Origin: an uncultured Myroides sp.
Lineage (GTDB): Bacteria; Bacteroidota; Bacteroidia; Flavobacteriales; Flavobacteriaceae
Direction of reading: 5' to 3'
Assembly: GCA_913777665.1 (NCBI GenBank)
Contig: CAJYTF010000046.1
Span: 1 to 64,000, forward strand
Length of the DNA: 64,000 nucleotides
Both the position numbers and the translations under genes were made by a program. How positions within the stretch are numbered: position 1 is the first letter of the stretch; every line of letters begins with the position of its first letter. The notes under the pieces were generated by a model that was given only the letters and a program-made list of their open reading frames with translations, ran no database searches and had not been told where the DNA came from. Below are positions 17,094 to 26,243 of this stretch, in pieces.

Positions 17094-18191
17094 ATGAAAA
17101 AAGGTTGTACCATTTCAATTTTAGTCTTTTTAGCAATAGCTTTTGCAGGTGCATTATTTTGGTTGTATCAAAAAAATTCACAACCGCCAGTGGTTTATGA
17201 AACCGAAAAAGCAGAAGTTCGATCAATATCCAAAAGCACCGTTGCTACAGGAAACATCAACCCAAAAGAAGAAGTATTAATTAAACCGAATATTTCAGGA
17301 ATCATCGATGAAGTTTATGTAGAAGCCGGCGATTATGTAAAATCGGGCGATTTAATTGCAAAGATTAAAGTAGTACCAAATGTATCAAGCTTAAACTCTG
17401 CTAACAACCAGATTAGTACGGCAAAAATCGATTTGGAAAACCAGCGCAAAGTGTTCGAACGTCAAAGAACATTGTTCAATAAAGGTGTAATTTCTGCAAA
17501 CGATTTTGATACTGCCGAAACAGCTTTTAAACAAGCACAACAAACCTACAGTGCCATGGTTCAAAGTGCCGAAATTATCAGAACAGGAACAACCAGCGGA
17601 ATGAGTAATATCGCACAAACCCTTATTCGTTCTACGGTTTCGGGTATGGTTTTGGATATTCCTGTTAAAAAAGGAAATCAGGTAATCGAGGCGAATAATT
17701 TTAACGAAGGAACTACCATTGCAAGTTTGGCAGATGTTGGGAACATGATTTTTGAAGGAAAATTAGACGAATCCGAAGTAGGAAAAATCAAATTAGGACT
17801 TCCATTAGAAATTACCGTTGGTGCCATTGAAAACAAAAAATTCGAAGCTGTTTTAGATTACATCGCCCCAAAAGGTGTGAACGAAAATGGAGCGATGCAG
17901 TTTCCAATTAAAGGAACTTTGGTTAATAAAGACGATACTTTTATTCGTTCGGGATTAAGTGCCAACGCGTCGATCATCCTTTCAAAAGCCGATAATGTGC
18001 TGGCAATAAAAGAAGGTTTGGTTCAGTACGACGAAAAAACCAAGAAATCTTTTGTAGAAGTTGAGGTTAGTCCGCAGAAATTCGAACGCAGAACAGTGGA
18101 ATTAGGCGTTAGCGACGGTATTTACGTGGAAATTAAAAAGGGAATTACCAAAAACGACAAGGTTAAAGTTTGGAATCAGGTGAAAAAGTAG
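17094..18191 (+). CDS. Periplasmic adaptor (HlyD/MacA-type membrane fusion protein)
   Basis: A 365-residue adaptor anchored by one N-terminal helix (TISILVFLAIAFAGALFWLY). It then has the lipoyl half-motif (GNINPKEEVLIKPNISGIID), a helical hairpin (about residues 95-165), the second lipoyl half (RSTVSGMVLDIPVKKGNQV) and beta-barrel and proximal domains. In MacAB-TolC this protein bridges the inner-membrane permease and the outer-membrane channel. Context (ABC subunits upstream, TolC-like gene downstream) supports this role. Confidence 0.93.
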   Translation: MKKGCTISILVFLAIAFAGALFWLYQKNSQPPVVYETEKAEVRSISKSTVATGNINPKEEVLIKPNISGIIDEVYVEAGDYVKSGDLIAKIKVVPNVSSLNSANNQISTAKIDLENQRKVFERQRTLFNKGVISANDFDTAETAFKQAQQTYSAMVQSAEIIRTGTTSGMSNIAQTLIRSTVSGMVLDIPVKKGNQVIEANNFNEGTTIASLADVGNMIFEGKLDESEVGKIKLGLPLEITVGAIENKKFEAVLDYIAPKGVNENGAMQFPIKGTLVNKDDTFIRSGLSANASIILSKADNVLAIKEGLVQYDEKTKKSFVEVEVSPQKFERRTVELGVSDGIYVEIKKGITKNDKVKVWNQVKK

Positions 18192-18264
18192 TTGAATCGT
18201 TGATTTGTTGAATCGATTAATCGGTTAAACAAATCAATAGTTAAACAACTAAACAATTTAAAAC

Positions 18265-19620
18265 ATGAAAATAATATCAAAAATAATTATTGCAATTTGT
18301 GTTTTTTGGGCAGGAAATTCGTTTGCCCAGAAAAAATGGACGTTAGAAGAATGCGTAGCACATGCCATGGAAAATAACGTATCCATTAAACAAATAGAAT
18401 TAGACAATAAACTGGCTACTATCGATGAAAAAGATGCCTTCGGTAGCTTTCTGCCAACATTCAACGCATCGGCATCGCACTCGTGGAATATTGGTTTAAA
18501 TACCAACATTACAACGGGTTTGTTAGAAAATCAAACCACACAGTTTACATCGGTTGGTGCAACGGCGGGTGTCGATATTTTTAAAGGATTGCAAAACCAG
18601 AACCGTTTTCGCCGATCAAAACTGGCTGTAATATCTTCGCAATACCAACATTTAAAAATGGAAGAAGATGTGGCGCTGAATGTGGTAAACGCTTATTTGC
18701 AGATTTTGTTCAATAAAGAAAATCATAAAGTTCAAATACAGCAGTTCGAAGCTGATAGTTTACAATTGGTAAGATCCGAAGCGTTGGTTGATGCCGGTAT
18801 GATTCCAAGTGGCGATTTGTATGATATGAAAGCGACTTTGGCAACAGGTAAGCAACGAATTATTCAGGCAGAATATGCTTTGATTGTTTCTAAAATGAGT
18901 TTGGCGCAGTTGTTACAAATGGAAGATTTTAAAGATTTTGATATTGCCGATGTAGAATATGAATTTCAGGCAAATTCGATCTTCTTTGAAACGCCGGAAT
19001 CCATCTATCTAAAAGCAAAACAAGAACGTACCGAATTAAAGATTGCCGAAAACAATGTAAAAATCGCCGAAAAAGATGTTGATATTGCAAAAGGCGCTCG
19101 TATGCCTTCGTTAGTTGGTTTTTACAGTTTTAGTTCGCGTGTTTCATACGCTAATGTTCCCAATGGTTTGGGTGGTGTAATGTCGCCTCCGCCGTTTTTT
19201 GAGCAGTTAGATATGTTTAAAGGACACAATTTTGGCTTACAGTTAAACATTCCAATTTTCAACGGATTTTCGGTTAGAAACAATGTAGAGCGAAGCAAAG
19301 TAAATCTGGAAAAAAACATATTGGCATTGGAACAAACCGAGTTAGATTTAGAACGAAACATTTACACAGCGTATGCCGATGCAAAAGGTGCCATGGAAAC
19401 TTTTCTGGCTACAAGAGAAATGCTAAAGGCACGCGAAGAAGCTTTTCGTTATATTACCGAACGTTACGAAAATGGCATGGCAACAGCCTTTGATTATAAC
19501 CAGTCGCAAACGCTTTTGGTAAACACACAGTCTGATTTACTACGCACAAAATACGATTATTTGTTCCGCACTCGAATATTGGAATTTTATTTCGGTATTC
19601 CGATTATTGTGAGAAATTAA
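18265..19620 (+). CDS. TolC-family outer-membrane efflux protein
   Basis: A 451-residue protein with a signal peptide (ending AGNSFAQ) and two repeats of the OEP/TolC fold: long amphipathic helices such as LKIAENNVKIAEKDVDIAKG and a matching C-terminal set (EEAFRYITERYENGMATAFD, then QTLLVNTQSDLLRTKYDYLF). TolC trimers form the outer-membrane channel and periplasmic tunnel of tripartite exporters. It is the last gene of the exporter cluster, ending at a terminator. Confidence 0.93.
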   Translation: MKIISKIIIAICVFWAGNSFAQKKWTLEECVAHAMENNVSIKQIELDNKLATIDEKDAFGSFLPTFNASASHSWNIGLNTNITTGLLENQTTQFTSVGATAGVDIFKGLQNQNRFRRSKLAVISSQYQHLKMEEDVALNVVNAYLQILFNKENHKVQIQQFEADSLQLVRSEALVDAGMIPSGDLYDMKATLATGKQRIIQAEYALIVSKMSLAQLLQMEDFKDFDIADVEYEFQANSIFFETPESIYLKAKQERTELKIAENNVKIAEKDVDIAKGARMPSLVGFYSFSSRVSYANVPNGLGGVMSPPPFFEQLDMFKGHNFGLQLNIPIFNGFSVRNNVERSKVNLEKNILALEQTELDLERNIYTAYADAKGAMETFLATREMLKAREEAFRYITERYENGMATAFDYNQSQTLLVNTQSDLLRTKYDYLFRTRILEFYFGIPIIVRN

Positions 19621-19626
19621 AAATTT

Positions 19627-19653
19627 AAGCTTCCATAACCGGAAGCTTTTTTT
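19627..19653 (+). terminator. Rho-independent terminator of the exporter operon
   Basis: Perfect 8-bp stem AAGCTTCC / GGAAGCTT around ATAACC, followed by T residues, 7 bp after the TolC-like stop codon. Confidence 0.85.
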
Positions 19654-19700
19654 ATACCACACTTTAGCATTTGGTAATACAATTGCTTCAATTTTTTACT

Positions 19701-19708
19701 TAAATTTG
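19701..19708 (+). promoter_or_regulatory. -7 promoter box for the patatin-like gene
   Basis: TAAATTTG is a perfect -7 match lying between the exporter terminator and the start codon at 19739. A TTG at 19683-19685 lies 15 bases before it, a little short for a standard -33 element. Confidence 0.55.
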
Positions 19709-19738
19709 ATGAACACCAAAAACCAAACCTAAACAGCC

Positions 19739-21946
19739 ATGATGAAACTTTTCCTTGGATGCTTGTTTCTTTTTATAACATGCTTTCCGGCTTTTGCCCA
19801 AGAAAATCAACGTCCTAAAGTTGGTTTGGTATTAAGCGGTGGCGGTGCAAAAGGTTTGGCACATATTGGTGTTTTAAAGGTGTTAGAAGAACAAGGTGTT
19901 AAGATCGATTATATTGGCGGAACCAGTATGGGCGCTATTATTGGTGGTTTGTACGCATCGGGTTACAATGCTTCACAGTTAGATTCTATCTTTAAATCGG
20001 TTGATGCCGATGCCCTTTTGCAAGATTATATCCCCAGAAATTCAAAATCGTTTTACGAAAAGCGCAACGATGAAATTTATGCGTTACAGCTTCCGTTTGA
20101 TGATTTCAAAATAGGCAGTCCGGTATCGCTTTCAAAAGGAATGTACAATTACAATCTGCTAAACAAACTGTTGGCGCATGTACGTTACGAACAAGATTTT
20201 TCTAAACTTTCCATTCCGTTTCTTTGCATTGCAACCGATGTTGTTTCGGGCGAAGCCGTTGTGTTAGAAAAAGGAAATCTGCCACAGAGTATCTTGGCAA
20301 GTGGTGCATTTCCGTCGCTTTACACACCTGTTGAAATTGATGATCGTTTGTTGATTGACGGCGGTGTGGTTAATAATTATCCCATTCAGGAGCTTCGCGA
20401 TCGTGGCATCGATATCATTATTGGTGTTGATGTGCAAGACGGTAAAAAAGATCGTGAAAATCTAAAAGGAGCGTTGGATATCTTAATGCAAATCGCCAAT
20501 TACGGCATGTATGGTGGCATGGACGAGAAGAAAAAGCAAACAGATATCTACATAAAACCCGATATTTCTACTTTTTCGGTAGTAACGTTTGATAAAGGAA
20601 ACGAGATCATTCAAAAAGGAATTGTGGCTGCCAAAGAAAAAATTCCGCAATTACAGCAGATCAGCAGTAATTATAAAAAACCAAAATTGCCCGATTATAT
20701 GTTTACCGATGATATTCATGTGCATTCGGTGAGTATGAACAAGTTGAAAAATTATAACAAAGATTATGTTTTTGGAAAATTGGGTTATTTTAAAGACGAA
20801 TGCGTATCGTTTAAAAGATTAGAAAGCGGTATCACCAATTTAAACGCAACGCAGAACTTTAGCGGAATTTCGTATCATTTTGAAAAAGCCGATGAAGAGG
20901 GCGATAATTTAGTTTTGAATTTGAAAGAGAATACCATAAACCGATTTTTAAAATTTGGTCTGCATTTCGATAATTTGTATAAAAGTGCCGCATTAGTCAA
21001 CGTTACACAGAAAAAATTACTTTTTAAGAACGATTTAGCATCGCTCGATTTTATTTTTGGCGATAACATTCGATACAATTTTAATTATTTGGTAGATAAC
21101 GGTTTCCGTTGGAGTTTTGGTGCGCAAAGCCGTTTTAATAAATTCAAATACAACGCCAAGCCTTACGAAACAGGTGTTATTCCACCGGAGTTTTTGGGGT
21201 TCGATATCTTTAATACCGATTGGAACGATCTAACAAACCGTCTGTATCTGCAGAATTATTACAACGACAAGTTTGTAATTGGTATGGGATTGGAACACAA
21301 ATATCAGATTGTTGATATTGCCAATTTAAATTTTAAAAAAAACTGGTTAGATAATAGCCATTATATAAGTCCTTATTTTACGGTTGTTTTAGATACTTAT
21401 GATAACAAGTATTTTCCAACCCGCGGAGTGAATTTTAATGCCGAAGTGAAGCACACTATTTTCTCATCGGACTATAATGAAAACTTTGAGCCTTTTACAC
21501 AGATTAACGGAGAATTAGGAACGGTAAAAACATTCTACGATCGGGTTTCGGTAGAAGCAAAAGCCGATGTTGGTTTAACCATTGGTAGAACTCCATCAAC
21601 AAACATGAATTATTTTCTGGGCGGATACGGTTTTCAGTCCCTATCAAACATAAAGCCTTTTTACGGCTACGACTTTTTAAGTCTTAATTCAAACACCTAT
21701 CTTAAAGCACTTTTACGTGTTGATTACCGCTTTTACAGAAAACATCATTTAAATTTTACAGCAAATTATATGTATTTAAAAGATGCTATGTTCCAGTACA
21801 ACGATTGGTTAGAACTGCCTATGAATTCTGGGTATGCAATAGGATATGGCTTTCAAACCGTTGTTGGTCCGCTAGAAATTAAACAATCGTATTCACCCGA
21901 AGTAAAAGTTCATTATACCTGGTTTAGTTTAGGTTTTTGGTTTTAA
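19739..21946 (+). CDS. Patatin-like phospholipase with C-terminal outer-membrane barrel
   Basis: A 735-residue protein: signal peptide (1-20, ending FAFA-type QEN), patatin domain (about 27-310) and a C-terminal Omp85-like beta barrel (about 390-735). The patatin signature is complete: oxyanion loop GGGAKG (34-39), nucleophile Ser63 in GTSMG, and Asp207 in LIDGGVVNNYP as the second member of the dyad. This fusion matches the PlpD/NTE group, which hydrolyses phospholipids and is anchored in or delivered through the outer membrane by its own barrel. The protein ends in the aromatic residues FWF. Its position next to an exporter is probably incidental, as it has its own promoter and terminator. 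Confidence 0.92.
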   Translation: MMKLFLGCLFLFITCFPAFAQENQRPKVGLVLSGGGAKGLAHIGVLKVLEEQGVKIDYIGGTSMGAIIGGLYASGYNASQLDSIFKSVDADALLQDYIPRNSKSFYEKRNDEIYALQLPFDDFKIGSPVSLSKGMYNYNLLNKLLAHVRYEQDFSKLSIPFLCIATDVVSGEAVVLEKGNLPQSILASGAFPSLYTPVEIDDRLLIDGGVVNNYPIQELRDRGIDIIIGVDVQDGKKDRENLKGALDILMQIANYGMYGGMDEKKKQTDIYIKPDISTFSVVTFDKGNEIIQKGIVAAKEKIPQLQQISSNYKKPKLPDYMFTDDIHVHSVSMNKLKNYNKDYVFGKLGYFKDECVSFKRLESGITNLNATQNFSGISYHFEKADEEGDNLVLNLKENTINRFLKFGLHFDNLYKSAALVNVTQKKLLFKNDLASLDFIFGDNIRYNFNYLVDNGFRWSFGAQSRFNKFKYNAKPYETGVIPPEFLGFDIFNTDWNDLTNRLYLQNYYNDKFVIGMGLEHKYQIVDIANLNFKKNWLDNSHYISPYFTVVLDTYDNKYFPTRGVNFNAEVKHTIFSSDYNENFEPFTQINGELGTVKTFYDRVSVEAKADVGLTIGRTPSTNMNYFLGGYGFQSLSNIKPFYGYDFLSLNSNTYLKALLRVDYRFYRKHHLNFTANYMYLKDAMFQYNDWLELPMNSGYAIGYGFQTVVGPLEIKQSYSPEVKVHYTWFSLGFWF

Positions 21947-21951
21947 AACCT

Positions 21952-21980
21952 AAAAGCGCTACCAAAAAGGTAACGCTTTT
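21952..21980. terminator. Bidirectional terminator
   Basis: Stem AAAAGCG-C-TACC / GGTA-A-CGCTTTT with one mismatch and loop AAAAA lies between the converging patatin and PorE-like genes. Confidence 0.75.
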
Positions 21981-22002
21981 TAAAAATATAATCTTGGTAA
22001 CT

Positions 22003-23964
22003 CTACATCTCCAGAATAATAAACTCGGATCTTCGGTTTGCCTGGTGTGCTTCTTCGCTACACTTAACACCGTCTGCACATTCATTTATTAACTGACGTT
22101 CTCCGTAGCCTTTTGCGGTTAAACGCGATGCTTCGATGCCTTGTGAGATTAACCATTCTCTTGTTGATTTCGCACGTCCGTCTGATAACTTGTCGTTGTA
22201 CTTGTGTGATGCACGACTGTCGGTATGTGAACGGATATCGATCTTCATTGTTGGGTATTCTTCTAACACCGCCAATACTTTTGCTAACTCTGCTGCTGCA
22301 TCCGGACGGATGTTGTATTTGTCCAGATCAAAGTAAATAGGGTTCAGTTTTAATACTTTAAACAAGTCGTCGCCTTTCTTCACCGGAGTTTTCACGCGTT
22401 CCAATACAATTGTATGCTCGGTTACGCCGCTTTCTTTGTTCATTTGCACGAAATCCTCTTTGGTGGTGTATTCGTTCTTTTCTACTTTTAAACGATAACC
22501 ATCTCCACATTTGAATTCGTTGTTGAAAACGTAAGCGTTGTTTTGGTAGCGGTTGCTGGTTTCCAATTCGGTGTACAGTCTGTCGTACAACGTTACGTTG
22601 GCATCTGCTATGATGTTGCGTGTTTTGGAATCTATTACCGTTAACAGTAATTTCTGAATACACTCCAATTGCAACGGTTTGGTTTCGTAAAAGCTGTAAA
22701 TATCGTCGTTTCCTTTACCGCCATCTCGATTACTTGAAAAGAAGCCTTGTTTGGTGTTTGGATCGATATAATACGCAAAATCGTCTGCATTGCTGTTAAT
22801 TGGTGCTCCTACGTTGTGGATCTCACCCGGATTGCTGTTTCTGTCTAACTTGGTTGCATAAACATCTAATCCGCCTAAACCTACTCTGCCGTCGCTTGAG
22901 AAATACAATTCACCTGTTTCGGTTACAAACGGAAAGGTATCGCGCATTTCGGTGTTGATCCCCGATCCCATGTTCACAGGTCCGCCAAAAGCGCCTGATG
23001 GATGGATTGCTACCTGCCAAAGATCCGATCCTCCGAATCCGCCCGGACGGTCGCTTGAAAAATACATCGTGGCTTCGTCTTGGCTTAAGGTTGGGTGTGC
23101 CGTATTGTATCCATCCATATTGAATGATAACTCGGTTACGTTTTCCCACTTGCCGTTGACGTTTTCTGCACGGTAGATTTTTAGATTCGTGTTTTTGTTG
23201 GAATCGTACTTACGCTCGTTATTGATGTAGTTGTTTCTTGTAAAGTACATCGTGTTACCGTCTTTGGTAATCACCGCGGTTGATTCGTTCAACGGCGATT
23301 TTACCTTACCTTTCAACCTTGTTACTTTGTCGTCTTTTGTTGCCGTGCTTGCTACGCTATACAGGCTGGTAAAGGCATTGCCTGTCCAGGTGTGTTCGCG
23401 TTTGTGCAAACTGCCCGTATCGCGGGCGCTGGTAAAGTACAATTGGTTGTTGTGTACGTAACTGCCGTAATCTGCAAACTGCGTGTTGGTTGCCAGGTTG
23501 TTTACCTGATCATATCGCCCTGAATTTGCCTGAATCTGTTTTTTAAGTTCGGCTTCGTTTTTGCGTATTTGTGCTATTTGCGTGTTGCTGCCTGCCTTGC
23601 TTACAAACTGGTCGTAATAGCTTTTGGCTTCTGCTTCTTTGCCGGTGTGTTGCAAGGTTTGGGCATAGCGGTAGTAATACTCGCTTGCAGGTGCTTCGCT
23701 TGCGTATTCGGTGAACAATCGTTCGTAGTGTTTTTCGGCTTCGGCATAGCGTGCATTAAAGTAGTAGGCATCGCCTAACTTTTCTAACAAATCTTTGCTT
23801 ACGTAACCGCGTTTGGCTACTTTTTCATAGATGTTCATTGCATCTATATATGCCCACTGATCGTGTTCTTTATTTGCTTTCTTTAAGCCTGCCTGTGCTT
23901 GTGCATCCTTGTTCCCCAATAAAAAGGCGGTGAACAAGGCTAATGTGTATATCCCTTTTTTCAT
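22003..23964 (-). CDS. PorE-like OmpA-family protein (TPR - propeller - CRD - OmpA)
   Basis: A 653-residue exported protein with four parts: signal peptide; TPR-like repeats (about 30-135, YAEAEKHYERLFTEY); a PD40/WD40-like propeller (about 160-425, with TMYFTRN and TMYFSSDRPGGFGGSDLW); a carboxypeptidase-regulatory-like domain (about 440-520); and a C-terminal OmpA peptidoglycan-binding domain (FDLDKYNIRPDAA, then DIRSHTDSRAS and NRRSEF). This order is that of PorE of the type IX secretion system, which tethers the outer-membrane machinery to peptidoglycan. It is the last gene of the PorP/CTD group, 11 bp after the PorP-like gene, so it probably anchors that PorP-like partner (inference). 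Confidence 0.85.
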   Translation of the reverse strand: MKKGIYTLALFTAFLLGNKDAQAQAGLKKANKEHDQWAYIDAMNIYEKVAKRGYVSKDLLEKLGDAYYFNARYAEAEKHYERLFTEYASEAPASEYYYRYAQTLQHTGKEAEAKSYYDQFVSKAGSNTQIAQIRKNEAELKKQIQANSGRYDQVNNLATNTQFADYGSYVHNNQLYFTSARDTGSLHKREHTWTGNAFTSLYSVASTATKDDKVTRLKGKVKSPLNESTAVITKDGNTMYFTRNNYINNERKYDSNKNTNLKIYRAENVNGKWENVTELSFNMDGYNTAHPTLSQDEATMYFSSDRPGGFGGSDLWQVAIHPSGAFGGPVNMGSGINTEMRDTFPFVTETGELYFSSDGRVGLGGLDVYATKLDRNSNPGEIHNVGAPINSNADDFAYYIDPNTKQGFFSSNRDGGKGNDDIYSFYETKPLQLECIQKLLLTVIDSKTRNIIADANVTLYDRLYTELETSNRYQNNAYVFNNEFKCGDGYRLKVEKNEYTTKEDFVQMNKESGVTEHTIVLERVKTPVKKGDDLFKVLKLNPIYFDLDKYNIRPDAAAELAKVLAVLEEYPTMKIDIRSHTDSRASHKYNDKLSDGRAKSTREWLISQGIEASRLTAKGYGERQLINECADGVKCSEEAHQANRRSEFIILEM

Positions 23965-23975
23965 ATCCTTTGCTT

Positions 23976-24899
23976 TTAGAAGAAACGCGGCGAGTTCACG
24001 CGGCGGTATTTGTTAAACAATTCAAAGCGTACAAAGATCTCGTGTGAGCCGTTGTTATAGTTTCTTAGTGCTTTGATGTCGCTGTCATAACTGTAACCTA
24101 TAAACATGCCGTCGGTTACCTGGAAGCCTACCAGGGCACTCCATGCGGCATCCCAGCGGTAAGCCCCACCAATGGTGAACTTCTCGCTTATTAAAAAGTT
24201 TCCGGTAATGTCTGCCTGTAACGGTGCGCCTTCTACTGCTTTTAACAAGAATGCCGGTTTGAATTTCAACATCGGGTTGATTTCAAATACGTGGCCTCCC
24301 ATTAAGTAGTAGTGCATTTTTTGCTGCATGGTACTTTGGATGTTGTTGTTGTATCTTGTGCTTTCTAAAAAGCTTGGTACCGAAAATCCTACATAACTTT
24401 TATCGGTGTGCCAGTAGATACCTGCGCCAATGTTCGGTGTGAACTCGTTCTGCACATCGTTTAAGATTTGCGGATCGTTAGGGTTGTATTTGTTTAGATC
24501 CGAATAGGCTACGTTTAGTAAATTTGCCGATCCTTTTAATCCGAAGCTTAATTTACTGCCGCGGCTGTTTAAATCTAACGTGTAAGAGAAATCTACGCTT
24601 AAGGTGTTTTCATCCATCACTCCCAAAGCATCATTTACAAAACTTACTCCCAGCCCGACTTTACTGTCGGCAATCGGGGTGTTTACCGAAAACGAGTTCG
24701 TTGTGGGTGCTCCTTCCAGTCCTACCCACTGGCTGCGGTGCAGTCCGAAGATACTTAACGCTCCACGACTACCTGCATACGCCGGGTTGATGTTAATGGT
24801 GTTGTACATGTAATTCGTGTACTGCGGGTCTTGTTGGGCGTGCGCCGATGTAAAGCTTACTAAAGCTAACAAGGCCGTTATTATTCTTGTTTTTATCAT
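23976..24899 (-). CDS. PorP/SprF-family type IX secretion membrane protein
   Basis: A 307-residue outer-membrane protein with a signal peptide ending SAHAQ and the family opening DPQYTNYMYNTININPAYAG, followed by a beta barrel. PorP/SprF proteins are needed for secretion or attachment of particular substrates that carry type-B C-terminal domains; the substrate is often encoded next door. Here the gene directly upstream encodes such a protein, 11 bp away, so the two are a likely pair. The same operon adds a PorE-like peptidoglycan anchor. Confidence 0.92.
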   Translation of the reverse strand: MIKTRIITALLALVSFTSAHAQQDPQYTNYMYNTININPAYAGSRGALSIFGLHRSQWVGLEGAPTTNSFSVNTPIADSKVGLGVSFVNDALGVMDENTLSVDFSYTLDLNSRGSKLSFGLKGSANLLNVAYSDLNKYNPNDPQILNDVQNEFTPNIGAGIYWHTDKSYVGFSVPSFLESTRYNNNIQSTMQQKMHYYLMGGHVFEINPMLKFKPAFLLKAVEGAPLQADITGNFLISEKFTIGGAYRWDAAWSALVGFQVTDGMFIGYSYDSDIKALRNYNNGSHEIFVRFELFNKYRRVNSPRFF

Positions 24900-24910
24900 T
24901 GCTTTGTGCT

Positions 24911-26173
24911 TTAATCGTTATTTTCTAAATGAAGGTAACCTACTTTTTTAACCCATTGGTTTTCGCCGTTGCGGTCATATAGATATTCCACTACATAGTA
25001 ATACGTTCCCGTTGGTAGTTTTTCGCCTTGGTTTACAATAGCTTTACCTTGCGCTGTTCCGTTAAACACGTTGCCGTTGCTGTCGTAACTGTGGGTTTCG
25101 TATACTTTGCGTCCCCAACGGTTGTAAATGGTTACGTTGTTGTTTGGAAACTGGTTGATGTTGTCGATGATGAAATAATCGTTCATACCGTCGCCATCGG
25201 GTGTTACTCCGTTGTAGATCACTACTTCACCAGGGTTCAGCAGTGGTTTTTTGATCGTTCCTAAAGTGAAGATTCCGAATCCTTTTACGTTTACCGGTGT
25301 GCTTACCGTTTGTTCTGAATGATTTACTTCACCTCCTTCGTCTACCCAAAGTTTCTGATTCTCGTCCCAACGAACTACACGCAGCAGATCGGGATTGTCG
25401 GTAAAGCTTTTAGGTGTGGTGCGGGTATCCCATGATAGGGTTACAATCACCGAATTATCGGTTTTTACGCTTTGATTGATGATCCAGTATTCTTTATCGT
25501 CGATTGCCTGCAATACGCCTGTACGGCTTGCATGCGGGTATTTGCTGTTGGAGTTTTCCAAAAGGTATTCGCCCGTGTAGATTTCTGATTCTTGCGCCGG
25601 TGCAGAGATGCCTGCAAAGCGGTAATAACCACCATCGCCCACAGGGTATTTAAAGCCTTCGTTGCCGTTTTTGGTGACTTCGCCGTTTACGTGGCTTCTG
25701 TCCGAGGTGTTGATATGCTTCGCGCCTTTTAAGAAGATAAATGCGCCGCCTTGGGCTTTGTCCATTAACACAACCCCGTTCATAAGGTTAACGGTACCGG
25801 CATTGGCGATGTCGTTGGTTAAATGAAAGCTGTGTTCTGCGCCGCTTTTGTTGAACAAAACATCGTAAAAGCTGCTTGGTGAGGTGCCTTCGATTTTCTG
25901 CATCTCGGGCATCAAGCCTTCAAAAACCACATAGCCCGTGCGGCTGTTGGTGGTGTAGCTGAACAAGCCTTCGTTCTGGTAATGCCCGTAAAAGTGCATC
26001 GATCCGTCGTTCAATACATCGCCCGTGGACTCGTTCTTGAAATCGAAATACGTGGATACCTCCGTGCCCGGATCTACTTTTAATAGTCCTTGGTTTATTG
26101 TCTTTTCATTTTGCTGTGCATAAACGCCCATCCCTAAACAAATTGACAATAATGTTATCTGTAGTTTTTTCAT
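24911..26173 (-). CDS. Secreted protein with type-B gliding-motility C-terminal domain
   Basis: A 420-residue exported protein. Residues 1-20 are the signal peptide. The C-terminal about 95 residues form the gliding-motility-associated CTD (TIGR04131-like): GVTPDGDGMNDYFIIDNI, VTIYNRWGRKVYE, and LPTGTYYYVVEYLY. That domain marks proteins secreted by the type IX system. The region before it (about 25-300) is beta-rich, with DRSHVNGEVTKNG and YPVGDGGYYRFAG segments as in polysaccharide- or surface-associated flavobacterial proteins; no catalytic motif is visible. Its neighbour is the PorP/SprF-like protein probably dedicated to it. Confidence 0.9.
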   Translation of the reverse strand: MKKLQITLLSICLGMGVYAQQNEKTINQGLLKVDPGTEVSTYFDFKNESTGDVLNDGSMHFYGHYQNEGLFSYTTNSRTGYVVFEGLMPEMQKIEGTSPSSFYDVLFNKSGAEHSFHLTNDIANAGTVNLMNGVVLMDKAQGGAFIFLKGAKHINTSDRSHVNGEVTKNGNEGFKYPVGDGGYYRFAGISAPAQESEIYTGEYLLENSNSKYPHASRTGVLQAIDDKEYWIINQSVKTDNSVIVTLSWDTRTTPKSFTDNPDLLRVVRWDENQKLWVDEGGEVNHSEQTVSTPVNVKGFGIFTLGTIKKPLLNPGEVVIYNGVTPDGDGMNDYFIIDNINQFPNNNVTIYNRWGRKVYETHSYDSNGNVFNGTAQGKAIVNQGEKLPTGTYYYVVEYLYDRNGENQWVKKVGYLHLENND

Positions 26174-26243
26174 AAGTTACTTTTTTTATTATTACCAACC
26201 GTTAAAATCGGTTCATAATAAATATTCTAACTAAATTTCGCTG

